From Novosphingobium nitrogenifigens DSM 19370 (GTDB lineage: Bacteria > Pseudomonadota > Alphaproteobacteria > Sphingomonadales > Sphingomonadaceae): a stretch of 64,000 nucleotides of DNA. The notes under the pieces are model-generated. The model was not told where the DNA came from, ran no database searches, and saw only the letters and a list, made by a program, of their open reading frames with translations. The position numbers and the translations under genes were made by a program. Shown here piece after piece: positions 18,407-28,510 of this stretch (position 1 is its first letter; each line of letters starts with the position of its first letter). Location: positions 1,250,434 through 1,314,433 of the forward strand of contig NZ_GL876926.1 of NCBI RefSeq assembly GCF_000192575.1. The letters run 5' to 3'.

Positions 18407-20058
18407 ACGAGGTGTGCCGGACTTTGAAGGACTCCAACCAGAACGACACCGTAGAATGGTGGCGCGGCGCCGCCATCTACCAGATCTATCCGCGCAGCTT
18501 TGCCGACAGCAACGGCGACGGGATCGGGGATCTTCCAGGCATCACCGCCCATCTCGATCACGTTGCCCGGCTCGGCGTCGATGCGATCTGGATTTCCCCC
18601 TTCTTCACCAGCCCGATGGCCGATTATGGCTATGACGTCGCTGATTACCGCGATGTCGATCCGACTTTCGGCACTCTGGCCGATTTCGACGCGCTGGTTG
18701 CCCGCGCACACGACCTCGGCCTGAAAGTCACAATCGACCTCGTCTTTGCCCATACCTCGGACCATCATGCCTGGTTCGCGCAAAGCCGCTCGGACCGGGA
18801 AAATCCGCTCGCCGACTGGTACGTCTGGGCCGATCCCCGTCCTGACGGCACGCCGCCCAACAACTGGCAATCGGTCTTTGGCGGCCCGGCATGGACATGG
18901 GACGGGCGGCGACGGCAATATTACTATCACCAGTTTCTCAAGGAACAGCCGCAGCTCAACGTCCACAACCCTGCGGTTCAGAATGCCCTGCTCGATGTCG
19001 TGCGGTTCTGGCTGGAGCGCGGGGTCGACGGTTTCCGCTTCGACGCGCTCAACCATTCGATGTTCGATCCGGCGCTGACCGACAATCCCCCGGCAGACAA
19101 CGACGGCCCGCGCACCCGGCCTTACGATTATCAGGCCAAGGTCTACAGCATGAACCATCCCGACGTGATCGGCTTTGTCGAGCGCATTCGCGGGATCTGT
19201 GACGAGCATGGCGCGATCTTTACCGTTGCCGAAGTCGGCGGCGATGATCCCATGCGCTGGATGAAGGCCTACACCGCCGGAAACCATCGCCTGTCGAGCG
19301 CCTATGGCTTCGACTTTCTCTATGCGCCGGAGCTGACGGCGGAGCTTGTCGCGCGGGTCATGCGCGGATGGCCCGATCATCCCGTTCACGGTCATACTGG
19401 CCACGACCACCTTGCCGAAGGATGGCCGAGCTGGGCGTTCGAGAACCACGACGCGCCCCGCTGCCTCTCGCGCTGGGCCGGGGACGACAACCGCCCGGCC
19501 TTTGCGCGGATGCTGCTGCTCCTGCTCGCCTCGCTCCGGGGCAATATCTTCCTCTATCAGGGTCAGGAGCTGGGCCTGCTTCAGGACGAGATCCCGTTCC
19601 ACCTGCTGAAAGACCCCGAGGCGATCGCCAACTGGCCCCTGACGCTCAGTCGCGACGGCGTGCGCACACCGATGCCGTGGCTGGCCGGTGCGCCCAACGG
19701 CGGCTTTACCAAGGGAACGCCGTGGCTCCCACTCTCGGCGGGCAATATCGCCCGTGCCGTCGATGCACAGGAAGCCGATCCGACCGCTCTCCTGCATTTC
19801 ACGCGACAGGTTCTCGCCCTGCGTCGCGGGCATCGGGCACTGCACCACGGGGCCATCGACCATATCCGCGCGCAAGGCGACCTTCTCTCGTTCACCCGCC
19901 GCGTCGATGGCGAAGCGATCCACTGCGCCTTCAACATCGGTGGTCAGCGCCACACTCACAAATGCCCGGTCGGCGATGTCCTGCTGGCCGTCAACGAGGC
20001 CGATAACGGCCACCTCCCTCCATGGGGAGCGATAATCATCCGGGAGACGTCTGCTTGA
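18403..20058 (+). CDS. GH13 alpha-glucosidase (oligo-1,6-glucosidase-like), cytoplasmic
   Basis: A 551-residue GH13 enzyme without a signal peptide that would release glucose from maltose and maltodextrins after import. Family regions are WWRGAAIYQIYPRSF at the start, DLVFAHTSDHH, GVDGFRFDALNH with nucleophile Asp214, FTVAEVGGDDP with acid/base Glu277, and FENHDAPR with Asp350. The ATG forms an ATGA overlap with the amylase stop, implying translational coupling. Similar enzymes accompany TonB receptor loci in Caulobacter and Xanthomonas. Specificity between alpha-1,4 and alpha-1,6 bonds cannot be decided here. Confidence 0.92.
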   Translation: MNEVCRTLKDSNQNDTVEWWRGAAIYQIYPRSFADSNGDGIGDLPGITAHLDHVARLGVDAIWISPFFTSPMADYGYDVADYRDVDPTFGTLADFDALVARAHDLGLKVTIDLVFAHTSDHHAWFAQSRSDRENPLADWYVWADPRPDGTPPNNWQSVFGGPAWTWDGRRRQYYYHQFLKEQPQLNVHNPAVQNALLDVVRFWLERGVDGFRFDALNHSMFDPALTDNPPADNDGPRTRPYDYQAKVYSMNHPDVIGFVERIRGICDEHGAIFTVAEVGGDDPMRWMKAYTAGNHRLSSAYGFDFLYAPELTAELVARVMRGWPDHPVHGHTGHDHLAEGWPSWAFENHDAPRCLSRWAGDDNRPAFARMLLLLLASLRGNIFLYQGQELGLLQDEIPFHLLKDPEAIANWPLTLSRDGVRTPMPWLAGAPNGGFTKGTPWLPLSAGNIARAVDAQEADPTALLHFTRQVLALRRGHRALHHGAIDHIRAQGDLLSFTRRVDGEAIHCAFNIGGQRHTHKCPVGDVLLAVNEADNGHLPPWGAIIIRETSA

Positions 20059-22127
20059 AACCTGTTCGCTTCACTCTTTCCAGAGCCTTTGCCGGGGCCG
20101 TGATCGCGGGCCTTGCCGCAACGGCCCCGCTTGCCCATGCGGATACGGCCGCACCGCTGTGCCGCACGTCGCCCGACGCGACGCTGTCCCTGTGCGTTGC
20201 CATCGACAACGACCAACGCGCGCGCTGGTCGTTGTCGCGCAAGGGCAAGGCGCTGGTTGCGCCCTCGCTGCTCGGCTTCATCCTGACCGACGGGCTCAAC
20301 ATGGTGCGCGGCTGGAGCGTGACCGGCAGCGAAACGGCCTCGGGCGACGACACATGGGAACAGCCGTGGGGCGAACGCCGCTATGTTCGCGACCACTATA
20401 ACGAGATGCTCGTCCATTTCCGCCAGTCCGGCGAACAAGGCGGGCGGCTGATGGACGTCCGGTTCCGCCTTTTCGACAACGGCATCGGCTTTCGCTACGA
20501 ACTGCCCAAGCAGGCGGCGATGACCACCATGCGCATTGCCGACGAGGAAACCGAATTCTCGATCGTGCCCAAGGGGACCGCATGGTGGATCACCGGCGGC
20601 GACTGGAACCGCTACGAACAGATCTATCAGAAAACCCCGATCGATGGCGTTGCCACCGCGCATACCCCGGTGACCATGCGGCTCGACGACGGCACCCACA
20701 TCGCCATCCACGAAGCGGCTCTGGTCGATTATGCCGCCTATTGGCTCAAGCGCGAGGACGGGCAGAAATTCCGCACCACGCTCTCGCCCTCCTCGCGCGG
20801 GGCGCGGGTCGTACGCGATCTCCCCTTCGACACGCCATGGCGCACGATGCGGATTGCCGACGATGCGGCGGGACTTGTCGAAAACGATCTCGAACTCAAT
20901 CTCAACGCGCCCAACAAGCTGGGCGATGTTTCCTGGTTCAAGCCGCAGAAATACATCGGCATCTGGTGGAACATGATCAAGGGCGACTGGACCTGGGCCG
21001 AAGGTCCGCGTCACGGCGCCACCACGCAGCGGACGAAGGACTATATCGACTTTGCCGCGCAGCACGGCTTTTCCGGCGTCCTGGTCGAAGGCTGGGACAA
21101 AGGGTGGAACGGCAACTGGCTCGGCCACGGCGACCAGTTCAGCTTCACGAAATCGGCCGACGATTTCGACCTCAAAGCGGTGACCGACTATGCCCGCCAA
21201 AAAGGCGTGCGCCTGATCGGTCATAACGAGACCGGCGGCAACATCGCCAATTATGAAAGCCAGCTCGACGACGCGATGAAACTCTATGCCTCGGTCGGCA
21301 TCGGCCTGGTCAAGACCGGCTATGTCGCCGACGGCGGCGGCATCGTCGCGCCCGGCGACACCCCCGGCAGCCTGCGCATGGAATGGCACGACGGGCAGCG
21401 TCAGGTCGAACACCACCTGAAAGTGGTCGAGACCGCCGCCAGGTACCACATCGCCATCGACGCGCACGAACCGGTCAAGGATACCGGCCTGCGCCGCACT
21501 TATCCCAACTGGGTCGCCCGCGAAGGCGCGCGCGGGATGGAATACAATGCATGGGGGGCGTTCTCCAATCCGCCCTCGCACGAGGCAACGCTGGTCTATA
21601 CCCGCATGCTGTCGGGGCCGATGGATTTCACCCCCGGCGTGCTCAGCCTCGAAGGGGCAGACCACGTCCCGTTGGCCTCGACCCTTGCCAAGCAACTCGG
21701 GCTTTACCTTGCCATCTATTCCCCGATCCAGATGGCAGCCGACAGCATCGACAATCTGGCGAAATACCCGCGTGAGCTGGAGTTCATCCGCGCGGTTCCC
21801 GCCGACTGGGCCGAGAGCCACCTGATCGCGGGCAGTATCGGCGAATATGCGATCTTTGCCCGCAAGGATCGTGCGAGCCAGGACTGGTACGTGGGCGGCG
21901 TCAATGACGCGACGGCGCGCACGCTGACGCTGGACTTCGGGTTCCTGCCTGCGGGCAAGGCCTATACCGCGACGATCTACAAGGACGCGGACGGCATCAC
22001 CTATGCCGACGAAAGCCGCCACCGGATCGCCTATGACACGCGTGCGATCCGCAAGGGGGACACGCTGCCGATCTGGCTCGCGCCCGGAGGCGGCACCGCG
22101 ATCCGACTCGTTCCACAGGGCAAATGA
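20055..22127 (+). CDS. GH97 alpha-glucosidase (SusB-like), secreted
   Basis: A 690-residue GH97 enzyme; family members are calcium-dependent alpha-glucosidases or alpha-galactosidases. Core signatures are EGWDKGWNG, HNETGGN, DAHEPVKDTG and REGARGMEYNAWG. The glutamates in the last two motifs agree with the inverting SusB-type subgroup rather than the retaining one. The start is a TTG at 20055 that overlaps the upstream TGA (TTGA), with GGGAG eight bases before; this gives a clean signal peptide ending near AHAD. It is the third gene of the amylase operon and probably periplasmic. Confidence 0.9.
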   Translation: MKPVRFTLSRAFAGAVIAGLAATAPLAHADTAAPLCRTSPDATLSLCVAIDNDQRARWSLSRKGKALVAPSLLGFILTDGLNMVRGWSVTGSETASGDDTWEQPWGERRYVRDHYNEMLVHFRQSGEQGGRLMDVRFRLFDNGIGFRYELPKQAAMTTMRIADEETEFSIVPKGTAWWITGGDWNRYEQIYQKTPIDGVATAHTPVTMRLDDGTHIAIHEAALVDYAAYWLKREDGQKFRTTLSPSSRGARVVRDLPFDTPWRTMRIADDAAGLVENDLELNLNAPNKLGDVSWFKPQKYIGIWWNMIKGDWTWAEGPRHGATTQRTKDYIDFAAQHGFSGVLVEGWDKGWNGNWLGHGDQFSFTKSADDFDLKAVTDYARQKGVRLIGHNETGGNIANYESQLDDAMKLYASVGIGLVKTGYVADGGGIVAPGDTPGSLRMEWHDGQRQVEHHLKVVETAARYHIAIDAHEPVKDTGLRRTYPNWVAREGARGMEYNAWGAFSNPPSHEATLVYTRMLSGPMDFTPGVLSLEGADHVPLASTLAKQLGLYLAIYSPIQMAADSIDNLAKYPRELEFIRAVPADWAESHLIAGSIGEYAIFARKDRASQDWYVGGVNDATARTLTLDFGFLPAGKAYTATIYKDADGITYADESRHRIAYDTRAIRKGDTLPIWLAPGGGTAIRLVPQGK

Positions 22128-22140
22128 CTGCTTACTGAAT

Positions 22141-22162
22141 CCGGGGGCCGAGCCGCCCCCGG
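22141..22162 (+). terminator. Possible hairpin terminator after the GH97 gene
   Basis: CCGGGGGC and GCCCCCGG form a perfect 8-bp stem with a 6-base loop 14 bases after the stop. No T tract follows, so termination may be weak or the hairpin may only protect the transcript end. Confidence 0.4.
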
Positions 22163-22249
22163 CCATAAGTGCAATACCCCCGCCCCCCGAGCAGTGGCAG
22201 GGCGGTGCCCAGCCAGTACAGACTGCGCATCCTGACGGGAGAACCATTC

Positions 22250-22609
22250 ATGACCCTGCTGAAGTCGCTTGCGCTCGCCGGTGCCGCGCTTGCCTCGGTG
22301 GCCGTTGCCCATGCCGCGCCGGCGCCCGCTTCCTTTGCCCGCTGCGCCGCCTGCCACAATGCTACCAAGGACGCCGGTCCCAAGATCGGCCCGGACCTGT
22401 GGGGCGTTTATGGCCGCAAGGCTGCGTCGGCCAAGTTCAACTATTCCGCCGCGCTCAAAGCGCAGAAGATCACCTGGAACGACGCTGCTCTCGACAAGTG
22501 GCTGACCGGCCCGATGCAGATGGTGCCGGGCACGATGATGTCGTTCCCTGGTCTCAAGGACCCTGCCAAGCGCGCAGAGATCATCGCCTATCTCAAAACC
22601 CTGCACTAA
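22250..22609 (+). CDS. Class I cytochrome c, periplasmic
   Basis: A 119-residue small soluble cytochrome c with a signal peptide (cleavage likely after AHA near residue 22), one haem motif CAACH at 32-36 and a distal methionine near residue 97 (TMMSFPG), as in cytochrome c2/c550-type electron carriers. The ATG has GGGAGA nine bases upstream. It is monocistronic, bounded downstream by a strong terminator. It might receive electrons from the quinoprotein system located about 6 kb away, but a general respiratory role is equally possible. Confidence 0.88.
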   Translation: MTLLKSLALAGAALASVAVAHAAPAPASFARCAACHNATKDAGPKIGPDLWGVYGRKAASAKFNYSAALKAQKITWNDAALDKWLTGPMQMVPGTMMSFPGLKDPAKRAEIIAYLKTLH

Positions 22610-22633
22610 CCCAGGCGAGATCGCGTGCAATGG

Positions 22634-22665
22634 GCCGCGCCGGACAATCCGGCGCGGCTCTTTTT
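22634..22665 (+). terminator. Rho-independent terminator after cytochrome c
   Basis: A 10-bp GC stem (GCCGCGCCGG / CCGGCGCGGC) with loop ACAAT followed by TCTTTTT. It lies 25 bases after the cytochrome stop and before the convergent flavoprotein gene. Confidence 0.9.
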
Positions 22666-22699
22666 GTTGGAGATCGGCACCCTGCCGCCTTCCAGGCCT

Positions 22700-23881
22700 T
22701 CAGATCGCCTGAGCCGCCGCGACCGCGCTCGCCCAGGCCCACTGGAAATTGTACCCGCCCAGCCATCCGGTCACATCGACGGCCTCGCCGATGGCAAAGA
22801 GACCGGGAACGCGCTTGGCCTCCATCGTCTTCGACGACAGCTCGGCCGTGCTGATCCCGCCGACCGTCACTTCGGCCTTGGCAAAACCCTCGCTGCCGTT
22901 GGGGTGGAAAAGCCAGCCCGAAAGACGGGCCGCCGCCGCCGACAACACCCGATCCGACAGATTGCCGAGGTCGCCGGTCATGCCCAACCGTTCGCACAAG
23001 GCGTCCGCCAGCCGGTCGGGCAGCCGCGCCGACAGCACCTTGCGCAAGCTCGCCCGCGGTTGCTCGCGCTTCATTGCCAAGAGCCAGCCTTCCGCTTCAT
23101 CGGGAAGGAAATCGATGCCGATCGCCTCTCCGTTTTGCCAGTAGGACGAAATCTGAAGGATCGCGGGGCCGGATAGCCCGCGATGGGTGAACAGCGCCGC
23201 CTCCCGAAACGACGCCTTGCCACAGCGAGCGATGACCGGGCTTGCCACACCGGCAAGACCGCGAAACAGCGCCTCGTCCCCCGGCAACGTCAGCGGTACG
23301 AGCGCCGGACGCGGCTGCACCACCTTGAGCCCGAACCGGCGCGCCAGATCATAGGCAAAGCCGGTCGCGCCGAGCTTGGGAATCGAAGGACCCCCGGTCG
23401 CGATCACCAGAGCCCGCGCACGCGCCACGCGCCCGCCGAACGCCACGCGAAACTGCGCGTCGGCATGGGTCACATCGGTGATCGGCGCACCGCACGCGAT
23501 CTCCACCTGCCCCTGCGCACATTCGTCGAGCAGCATGGCCAGGATCTGGCGGGCAGACCCGTCGCAAAAGAGCTGCCCCAGCGTCTTTTCGTGCCACGCG
23601 ATCCCGTGTCGCTCGACCAGCTCGAGGAAATCCTGCGCCCCATACCGGCTGAGCGCGGAACGAACGAAATGGGGATTTTGCGAGAGGTAGCGATCGGGCG
23701 CGGCATGGATATTGGTGAAGTTGCAGCGGCCGCCGCCCGAAATCAGGATCTTGCGCCCCGGTTCGTCGGCATGGTCGACGACCAGAACCCGCTGCCCGAC
23801 TTGCCCCGCACGGGCCGCACACATGAGCCCGGCCGCACCTGCGCCAAGAACAATCACGTCAAATTCGGCTGCCTGATCCAT
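22700..23881 (-). CDS. BaiN/HI0933-type NAD(P)/FAD-dependent oxidoreductase
   Basis: A 393-residue flavoprotein of the HI0933/BaiN family. It has the dinucleotide motif VLGAGAAG at the N-terminus, the family signature GRKILISGGGRCNFTN near residue 40-55 and the C-terminal GGYNFQWAWASA that closes the FAD site. Cellular substrates of most members are unknown. The frame stays open to 23959, but the ATG at 23881 directly precedes the Rossmann strand and follows a purine-rich site. It is transcribed convergently to cytochrome c and shows no operon partner. Confidence 0.87.
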   Translation of the reverse strand: MDQAAEFDVIVLGAGAAGLMCAARAGQVGQRVLVVDHADEPGRKILISGGGRCNFTNIHAAPDRYLSQNPHFVRSALSRYGAQDFLELVERHGIAWHEKTLGQLFCDGSARQILAMLLDECAQGQVEIACGAPITDVTHADAQFRVAFGGRVARARALVIATGGPSIPKLGATGFAYDLARRFGLKVVQPRPALVPLTLPGDEALFRGLAGVASPVIARCGKASFREAALFTHRGLSGPAILQISSYWQNGEAIGIDFLPDEAEGWLLAMKREQPRASLRKVLSARLPDRLADALCERLGMTGDLGNLSDRVLSAAAARLSGWLFHPNGSEGFAKAEVTVGGISTAELSSKTMEAKRVPGLFAIGEAVDVTGWLGGYNFQWAWASAVAAAQAI

Positions 23882-24031
23882 CCTTGCCCCCTGCCCCAAA
23901 GCCATTCCCAAGGCAATCGGCGCCCACCAAATGCCAGGCAGGGCGGCAAGCGGGAACACCGCCTGCCACCCTGCCCGGGGAGAGGACCGGGTCCTGCGCC
24001 CCCAACGGCGCAGACCCGACCGGAATGTGGA

Positions 24032-25432
24032 TCAGAAGAACAGGATACCGCCGACCGCGACAGTGTTGCTGGAGGCGGAGTTGTTGTTGTGGGCCACCGA
24101 ATGGCTGTGGGTATATTCGCCGATCAGCGTGACCCAGCTGGTCAGGCCGTAACGGACCTGGCCCACTTCGCTCTCGTTCCTGCGCACGAGAGTGGGGTTG
24201 GAAACCGCATCGCTGGCATCGGCGAAGTGCAGCAAGCTGGCGCCATAGCTGCCCGCAAGAGTCCACTTTCCGTGGTTGAGCACTGCCTGGAAGTAATAGC
24301 CTTCGCTGCCGCGGGTATTGCCGTTGCCGTCGGTGTCGAACAGGTTGAGCACGGTCGTGCCCAGCCCCTTGGCGGTGTAGTAGTACCCGAGCACCGAGAC
24401 CGGCCCCACAGTCGCCTTGCTGCCGAAGTCGATACCGCGACCGACATAGGAGCCGCCGCCGAGAATATCATGCTTCTGCGTGATACCCGACACCCACGAA
24501 TGCAGACCGACACCGCCCAGCTTGGTGTCATAGGCGATGCGTGCCTGGAAGCCCGGCTGGGTGTTGGACTCGGTCGGACCGGTCAGCGATGCCAGCGGCT
24601 GGAACACACCAACGCTCGCCTTCAGGCCCATGAAGCTGGGCGTCGTATAGGTGATCTGCGGCTGGAAGTCGGTGTAGATATAACCGACGCCGATGCGACC
24701 GAGCGTCGTATTGCTGGGCGCGATATTGCTGCCGGGTGTACCGGGCGTCAGCAGGGTGATGTCATTGAGGATCGCGTCCTGGCCGAACAGGCCGACGTCG
24801 CGACCGATCTTCAACTCACCAAAGCCCTTGCGCGCGACCGTCAGGTACGTCTGACGGAAGTCGATGCCGGCCGTGGCAAGCGCGGTCGGCTGCCCGCCGT
24901 TGTTGGCTCCCAGCGTGCCCCACGCGGCGCTGTTGATACCCGGATACATGCCGAAGTGCGCGCCGACGTCCCATCCGCCCTGCGTCGTGGTCACGTCGAT
25001 TTTGAAGAAGCCGGGCAAGAGACCGTTACGAACTGCGCTGGTGCTGTTGCCGACATTGGTCACGCCGCCCACGACTGTGGTGTTGGCGCCGGGCGTCTGC
25101 CCGTTATCGCTGACGTAGAAGCCGTTGACCGAACCGGAAAACTTGATCGTCGCCCCGCCGACTTCAAAACCGATCCCGCTGTCAGTCGCCTTGATGATAC
25201 GACCGCCGCCCGTCGCGGGGGCCTGTACCGGAGCCGGAGGCGGCGCCGTCACGGCGTTCTGCGCTTGCTCGGTGTCCTCCTTCAAAAGTTCGGAATAGTC
25301 TTCGTCGCTCAAGATGCCCTTGTCGTGCAGGCGCTTGAGAAGTGCGGCGCTGCTACCTGCGTAGGCCGATGTGGAAACCAGGCACAGCGCGATAGCGACG
25401 GCACTGCCGCCGAGAAACCTTTTCATTGGCAT
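24032..25432 (-). CDS. Outer-membrane porin
   Basis: A 466-residue porin with a signal peptide ending at AYAG, then a short helical region (ALLKRLHDKGILSDEDYSELL) of the kind that trimerises in DcaP or phosphate-porin-like proteins, a Pro/Ala linker near residues 60-70 and a beta-barrel rich in alternating strands ending in VGGILFF with a terminal phenylalanine. The ATG at 25432 is preceded by GAGGGGAG; in-frame sequence upstream is noncoding. It lies next to the alcohol-oxidation genes and could admit small substrates, but the solute is not readable. Confidence 0.85.
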   Translation of the reverse strand: MPMKRFLGGSAVAIALCLVSTSAYAGSSAALLKRLHDKGILSDEDYSELLKEDTEQAQNAVTAPPPAPVQAPATGGGRIIKATDSGIGFEVGGATIKFSGSVNGFYVSDNGQTPGANTTVVGGVTNVGNSTSAVRNGLLPGFFKIDVTTTQGGWDVGAHFGMYPGINSAAWGTLGANNGGQPTALATAGIDFRQTYLTVARKGFGELKIGRDVGLFGQDAILNDITLLTPGTPGSNIAPSNTTLGRIGVGYIYTDFQPQITYTTPSFMGLKASVGVFQPLASLTGPTESNTQPGFQARIAYDTKLGGVGLHSWVSGITQKHDILGGGSYVGRGIDFGSKATVGPVSVLGYYYTAKGLGTTVLNLFDTDGNGNTRGSEGYYFQAVLNHGKWTLAGSYGASLLHFADASDAVSNPTLVRRNESEVGQVRYGLTSWVTLIGEYTHSHSVAHNNNSASSNTVAVGGILFF

Positions 25433-25694
25433 CGAACTCCCCTCATTGTGCTGCGAAATTTGTGCAGTCACATTGAAGAGAATGCGACCATGCGGCCATG
25501 TCAGGAATTGGACTTTGGGACCTGATACTTTGGACCAATGCGGACGACGGACGCATAGATCCCGTAAACGGCCGGAATATCCGTAATTAACCTCATCCAA
25601 TCCTGCAACACGATCAATTCGTTGCAAGTTTTCCGACCCAACCGAACGCAGCAAAAAGCGACGCGATTCTCGAGGGTCTTTTCGAACCGGGTTT

Positions 25695-26726
25695 TCAGGG
25701 CGCGATCGCAACGCCCCAGGGTCCCCCACCGGCAGGGATCGTCGCCCGCACCGCCCGCGTCGCCAGATCGACTATGCTCACATCGTCGGTGGTCCCGTTG
25801 GCGACGATCACGTCGCGCTCGTCCGGGCTGAAAGCCAGATGCCAGGGGCGCCCGCCGACGCGGACATAGCCCAGCACTTTGCGGGTCGGCACATCGACGA
25901 GCGCAATGTGATTGGCCCGGCCCAAGGCAACAACGGCCAGCTTGCCGTCGCGGGTAAAGCGAATGCCGCAGGGAAGCACCTTGTAGGCCTGCGTCTCGGG
26001 CGGAGCAAAGGGGATCGTCGCAGTGACCTTGTGGCTGGTCGGATCGACGATCTGGACCACTTGCCCCGCTTCATCCGCCACCCACAATTCGCGGCCGTCG
26101 GGCGTGAATTCGACATGACGGGGACGCGGCTCGGTCTGCGTCTGGTCGACGGCCTGATGCGTCGCAAGATCAACCCAGGTCAGGAACGACTGGTCCTCGC
26201 TCGTCACAACCAGCCATTTGCCGTCCGGACTTTCCGTTACCCCTTCCGGATCGCGCCCTACAGGGACTTGCCAAGCGACTTGCCCGCGGGCGAGATCGAT
26301 CGCAGTTGTGGCGGCGTCGTTCTCGTTGGCGACGAACAGCAGGCGCCCGTCGCGCGAGGGATAGAACTGCTCCGGGTCCTGCCCCGACGGCAACGTCGAG
26401 ATCAGCGCGCCGGTCTTGCGATCGCGCACTTCGACAGCATTGTCGTTTCCGACCGCGACGAAGACTTTCCCGCCATCGCGCGACAGGGCGATACCGCGCG
26501 GCCTTGCGCCGACCTGCCATGTCGCCACGGCCTTTCCGCTGCCAAGATCGATCACGCTGACGGTGTTGCCGCGCTCGTTCGAGATATAGGCGGTTCCAGC
26601 CCCTTCGGCATGGGCGACAGCGATGCCCTGACTGCCCAATGCCACCCATGCTGCAGCGCACAATACGCGACGGAGAAGATTGCGCCGACGGTTGGGACGC
26701 AGGGAGCGTGATGCCGTGATTTCCAT
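25695..26726 (-). CDS. YVTN-type beta-propeller protein associated with PQQ-dependent catabolism
   Basis: A 343-residue exported protein with repeated propeller blades (NTVSVIDLGSGKAVATW, NAVEVRDRKTGALI and so on), matching the family named PQQ-dependent catabolism-associated beta-propeller protein. A basic N-terminus (RPNRRRNLLRRVL) precedes the signal segment ending near AHAEG. Family members occur beside quinoprotein alcohol dehydrogenases, but their biochemical role is not established. The ATG at 26726 has GAGGA upstream. It is divergent from the cytochrome c-550 gene across a 159-base promoter region. Confidence 0.85.
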   Translation of the reverse strand: MEITASRSLRPNRRRNLLRRVLCAAAWVALGSQGIAVAHAEGAGTAYISNERGNTVSVIDLGSGKAVATWQVGARPRGIALSRDGGKVFVAVGNDNAVEVRDRKTGALISTLPSGQDPEQFYPSRDGRLLFVANENDAATTAIDLARGQVAWQVPVGRDPEGVTESPDGKWLVVTSEDQSFLTWVDLATHQAVDQTQTEPRPRHVEFTPDGRELWVADEAGQVVQIVDPTSHKVTATIPFAPPETQAYKVLPCGIRFTRDGKLAVVALGRANHIALVDVPTRKVLGYVRVGGRPWHLAFSPDERDVIVANGTTDDVSIVDLATRAVRATIPAGGGPWGVAIAP

Positions 26727-26885
26727 GGAACTTTTATCCTCGCCCCGCCCTGATGGGCATACTGTACGAAGGTACAATGGGTTCGGGTCAGGACCTTACA
26801 GTATTCCGCTAACGATCGAGAGTGGTGATTGTGACGGGACCCGGCAGGAATCGTTTTATGCCGCGCCCGACTGGAGGATCCTGAA

Positions 26886-27356
26886 ATGAGCCGCAAGTTT
26901 ACGTCCAAGGTTTCTGCGAAGGTTGTCGGGCGCCTGGTCCTGGCCGGTGCGATGGTCGCTGCAACGATGGGCGTCAGCACCCAGCTGCTGGCCCACGGCA
27001 ATGTCACGCCCCAGCCGGTGGACACCAGCGCGCTGCCCGACATCAAGCCGGACAACGACACCTGGCTCACGCACAACCCCTATCGCGGCAATGCCAAGGC
27101 CATCGAGATCGGCCAGTCGGCCTATGGCCAGAACTGCGCCCGCTGCCACGGCCTCGACGCGATCTCGGGCGGCATCGCCCCGGACCTGCGCTATCTCGAA
27201 CTCGGCGACAGCGGCGACGAATGGTTCGTTCAGCGCTATCACCACGGCTCGAGCCACGACGGCAAGGTCTACATGCCGCCGATGGGCGAAGTCCTGGGCC
27301 AGAAGGCCGGTTGGGCCATTCGCGCATGGCTCGAAACCAAGCATACCGATGACTGA
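26886..27356 (+). CDS. pedF: Cytochrome c-550, PedF type
   Basis: A 156-residue periplasmic cytochrome c that would accept electrons from the PQQ alcohol dehydrogenase. A signal peptide ends near LLAHG, the haem motif CARCH is at residues 84-88 and the axial methionine lies in VYMPPMG near 130. The region GNAKAIEIGQSAYGQNC is typical of the PedF group. Its last eight bases overlap the start of the solute-binding gene, so the two are translated together. The symbol follows the Pseudomonas ped locus. Confidence 0.9.
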   Translation: MSRKFTSKVSAKVVGRLVLAGAMVAATMGVSTQLLAHGNVTPQPVDTSALPDIKPDNDTWLTHNPYRGNAKAIEIGQSAYGQNCARCHGLDAISGGIAPDLRYLELGDSGDEWFVQRYHHGSSHDGKVYMPPMGEVLGQKAGWAIRAWLETKHTDD

Positions 27357-28245
27357 TCGGCCCAAGCCCCATCGGTCCGCGACTGACTGGATGGCTCGTC
27401 GTGCGTTCCTTGCCGGGGCGCTGACGGCCGCGACGGCAGTCGCCTTGCCTCGGCAGGCAGAGGCCGCGCCGCTTGCCAAGGTCCGCGAGACCGGGGTTCT
27501 GCGCGTTGCGGTCTATGCCGACAACCGCCCCTGGTCCTGGGTCGAGGGTGGCGTCGTTCGTGGAATCGACGCCGACCTTGCCCGGGCCATGGCCGAAAAG
27601 ATCGGCGTGCGGGCCGAAGTCATCGCCTTCATGCCCGGCGACGACATCGCCGCCGACTTGCGCAACACCGTCTGGCGCGGTGGCTTGCTCGGCTTTCAGG
27701 TCTGCGACGTGATGATGCATGTCCCGTTCGACCGGCAGATCATGATCGAGAACGATCAGGTCGCGATCCTCGGGCCTTATTATCGCGAGGGCTTTGCGAT
27801 GGCCTGCGGCAACGAACAGAGCGATTGCGAAGTTCCGCCCGCACAGCTTCACGGCCGCCGCCTTGCCGCCGAAACCGCGACGGTCTCGGACGAATACCTG
27901 CTGACCGCATTCGGCGGCGTCCTGCGCAACGACGTGCACCACTACCGGGGCGGCTATGAAGCGACCGAGGCGGTGGTCGAGGGCAAGGCCGATGCCGTGC
28001 TCGCGACACGCGCCCAAGTCGAGGCGGCCCTGCACGATCGCCCGCAAAATGCGGTGCATCGTCGCAAGGGTCCGATCCCGGCGCTGTTTTCGCCCGGATG
28101 GGACATCGCCATGGCGGTCAAGGACAACAGCCGCACGCTCGGCGACCTTCTGGAAAACAGCATCGTCGAGATGACGAAGAACGGCCGCATCGAGTCGATC
28201 TTCGCGCAATACGGCGTTGCCTGGCACGCGGCGGTCGCTGCCTGA
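27349..28245 (+). CDS. Quinoprotein-associated periplasmic substrate-binding protein (MoxJ/XoxJ-like)
   Basis: A 298-residue protein with an [19 protein letters not shown] export signal and a bacterial solute-binding-protein family 3 fold ([35 protein letters not shown]). Such proteins beside quinoprotein dehydrogenases are annotated as putative ABC substrate-binding proteins, but XoxJ/MoxJ homologues are thought to help activate the dehydrogenase rather than to transport. No ABC permease or ATPase gene is nearby, which supports that idea. ATG 27349 overlaps pedF; ATG 27391, just before the signal core, is an alternative start. Confidence 0.85.
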   Translation: MTDRPKPHRSATDWMARRAFLAGALTAATAVALPRQAEAAPLAKVRETGVLRVAVYADNRPWSWVEGGVVRGIDADLARAMAEKIGVRAEVIAFMPGDDIAADLRNTVWRGGLLGFQVCDVMMHVPFDRQIMIENDQVAILGPYYREGFAMACGNEQSDCEVPPAQLHGRRLAAETATVSDEYLLTAFGGVLRNDVHHYRGGYEATEAVVEGKADAVLATRAQVEAALHDRPQNAVHRRKGPIPALFSPGWDIAMAVKDNSRTLGDLLENSIVEMTKNGRIESIFAQYGVAWHAAVAA

Positions 28246-28510
28246 ATTTCCATGTCCCGCATTCCACCCGATGCGGTCGTCCGGCACTGGCCCGGCGGCC
28301 GCATTGCCGTGCCCGGCGGGCACCGGGACGGCCCATTGCCAAATCGGACGAGGTGATTGTCCCAAGGTTCAATTGCTGCCCCCCTTTCATCGGATAGGGT
28401 GCCGCAGGAAGCATTCGGAAGGACAGTCTTTCGAGGGGACCTGCGTCCCTTTGCTTCGCGACAGCCTTCGCCTCGTCAACGGGGGGCGCAGAAGTCACAG
28501 GAGAGCATGC

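Noticed and set aside
19956..22247. A 763-codon minus-strand frame opposite the GH97 gene
   Set aside because: Covers exactly the GH97 gene in mirror; no domain recognised.
23994..24013. CTGCGCC/GGCGCAG hairpin after the porin gene as a terminator
   Set aside because: Seven base pairs without any T tract on the minus strand; too weak to annotate as a terminator.
23183..25525. A 780-codon plus-strand frame over the flavoprotein and porin genes
   Set aside because: It spans two unrelated genes and their spacer on the other strand and shows no family motif.
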